Assembly: GCA_907163375.1 (NCBI GenBank)
Contig: CAJQUW010001043.1
Span: forward strand, 852,501 to 916,500
Source of the DNA: Prostheceraeus crozeri
Lineage: Eukaryota; Platyhelminthes; Polycladida; Euryleptidae
Length of the DNA stretch: 64,000 bases
Direction: 5' to 3'
Shown here: piece by piece, positions 63,225 to 64,000 of the stretch
How positions within the stretch are numbered: the first letter of the stretch is position 1
Layout of the letters: each line of letters starts with the position of its first letter
The notes under the pieces: model-generated
Database searches by the model: none
What the model was told of the DNA's origin: nothing
The model's input: only the letters and a program-made list of their open reading frames with translations
Translations under genes and position numbers: made by a program

Positions 63225-64000
63225 AGAAAGTGCGACTTTACTGATATGGCTGAGACCTCAGTAATGTAGCCAGCACTGTGTATGGCTGTCGTCCCTTATT
63301 GTCAGCGAGAGAATGCAAAACGACGGCGCTAAATCAACTTAACTGATGCCGTGGTATCGATGCGAACCAACTTAAAAAATTGACCAGAGTACAGCTTTAA
63401 GCTATCTTAACTTCTCTGATGTTGAATGTAAGACAGAAACTTGATTAGGATATCGCTTCCACGACGGTTGCAAGGACGAGTGAAACTTTTGAAATTACTG
63501 CATAATATTTAACTGATGCACTTTGTCATCATTCATGAGTGCGCAAAATGGTCATTTTCTCAAGCTTCCCATGAAGGACTGCGAATTTCTATAATCTGTT
63601 CGCAGATTCTCGATCAAGAGGATGAGATTGATGAACATTGAACAACTTTTTAAACATATTCGAAAATGATGTTTCCGATTGTTGGTTATAATGATCTATT
63701 TACTCGCACATTAATGATAAGTGCATACTTTCGATTAAAATTCTTGTCGCCGTTAAAACCCAAACATCCGGATGATAATTGCCTGTGCTTAAATTATATA
63801 TCAGAAAATTTTGTTTCACGATTGTTTTCCGTGGCTGGTACAATAACGTAACATGTAACACGAAGACCACTAATTTCCATAAGTTGCTGCTTTTTCATGG
63901 CTTTATGTAATATTAATTTGAAAGCAGACACATATTTGTGTGCCATTTCATCACATTAGAGATGCGACTCTCCCTACGAATTATCCGCATCAAACACCAT
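63225..64000. other. Non-coding stretch to the window edge
   Basis: Only short frames without motifs; nothing can be supported. Confidence 0.4.

Noticed and set aside
45584-64000. Further PGK exons upstream on the minus strand
   Set aside because: I looked for conserved blocks such as the N-terminal RVDFNVP and the GGGMAFTF region and found none that I could support by eye.

Overview
The window is eukaryotic, repeat-rich and AT-rich, and fits an intron-bearing invertebrate metazoan, probably marine. The evidence is one phosphoglycerate kinase exon on the minus strand with consensus splice sites (45406-45583), a tRNA-derived SINE family, LINE and Penelope-like fragments, several hAT and Tc1/mariner-type DNA transposons, and a large Polinton. 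I cannot name the species from sequence alone.

Region 1 (1 to about 15.5 kb) is a Polinton/Maverick whose left end lies outside the window. The plus strand carries an open-ended coiled-coil ORF, a 1285-residue protein-primed family B DNA polymerase, a PC4-like ORF and, overlapping it, an ORF that reads end to end as a TATA-binding-protein core. The minus strand carries a compact block: adenain-type protease, double-jelly-roll major capsid protein, basic core protein, penton-like minor capsid protein, retroviral-type integrase with chromodomain, a conserved Polinton protein, FtsK/HerA-type packaging ATPase, an SSB-like protein, a small Gly-rich basic protein, two unassigned ORFs and a UBA-RING protein resembling the C-terminal half of cellular IAPs. 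Three of its promoters share the motif TATATAAGG, which is notable for an element with its own TBP. It looks largely whole and young.

Region 2 (15.5 to 30.7 kb) is mostly non-coding, with SINE copies, a hAT-type MITE with target duplication, a LINE 3' fragment and one unexplained 266-codon ORF. Region 3 (30.7 to 38.3 kb) is a transposon cluster: an IS630/Tc1-like element with about 190-bp terminal inverted repeats, then a 5.2-kb hAT element with a perfect 8-bp target duplication and a second hAT nested inside it.

Region 4 (38.3 to 64 kb) holds host introns with a possible terminal exon at 38.7 kb and the PGK exon at 45.4 kb. Between them lie two mariner-type elements with TA target sites, LINE fragments, a head-to-head pair of Penelope-like copies, further SINEs, and a Penelope fragment flanking a SINE pair. 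The longer gaps show nothing I can identify.
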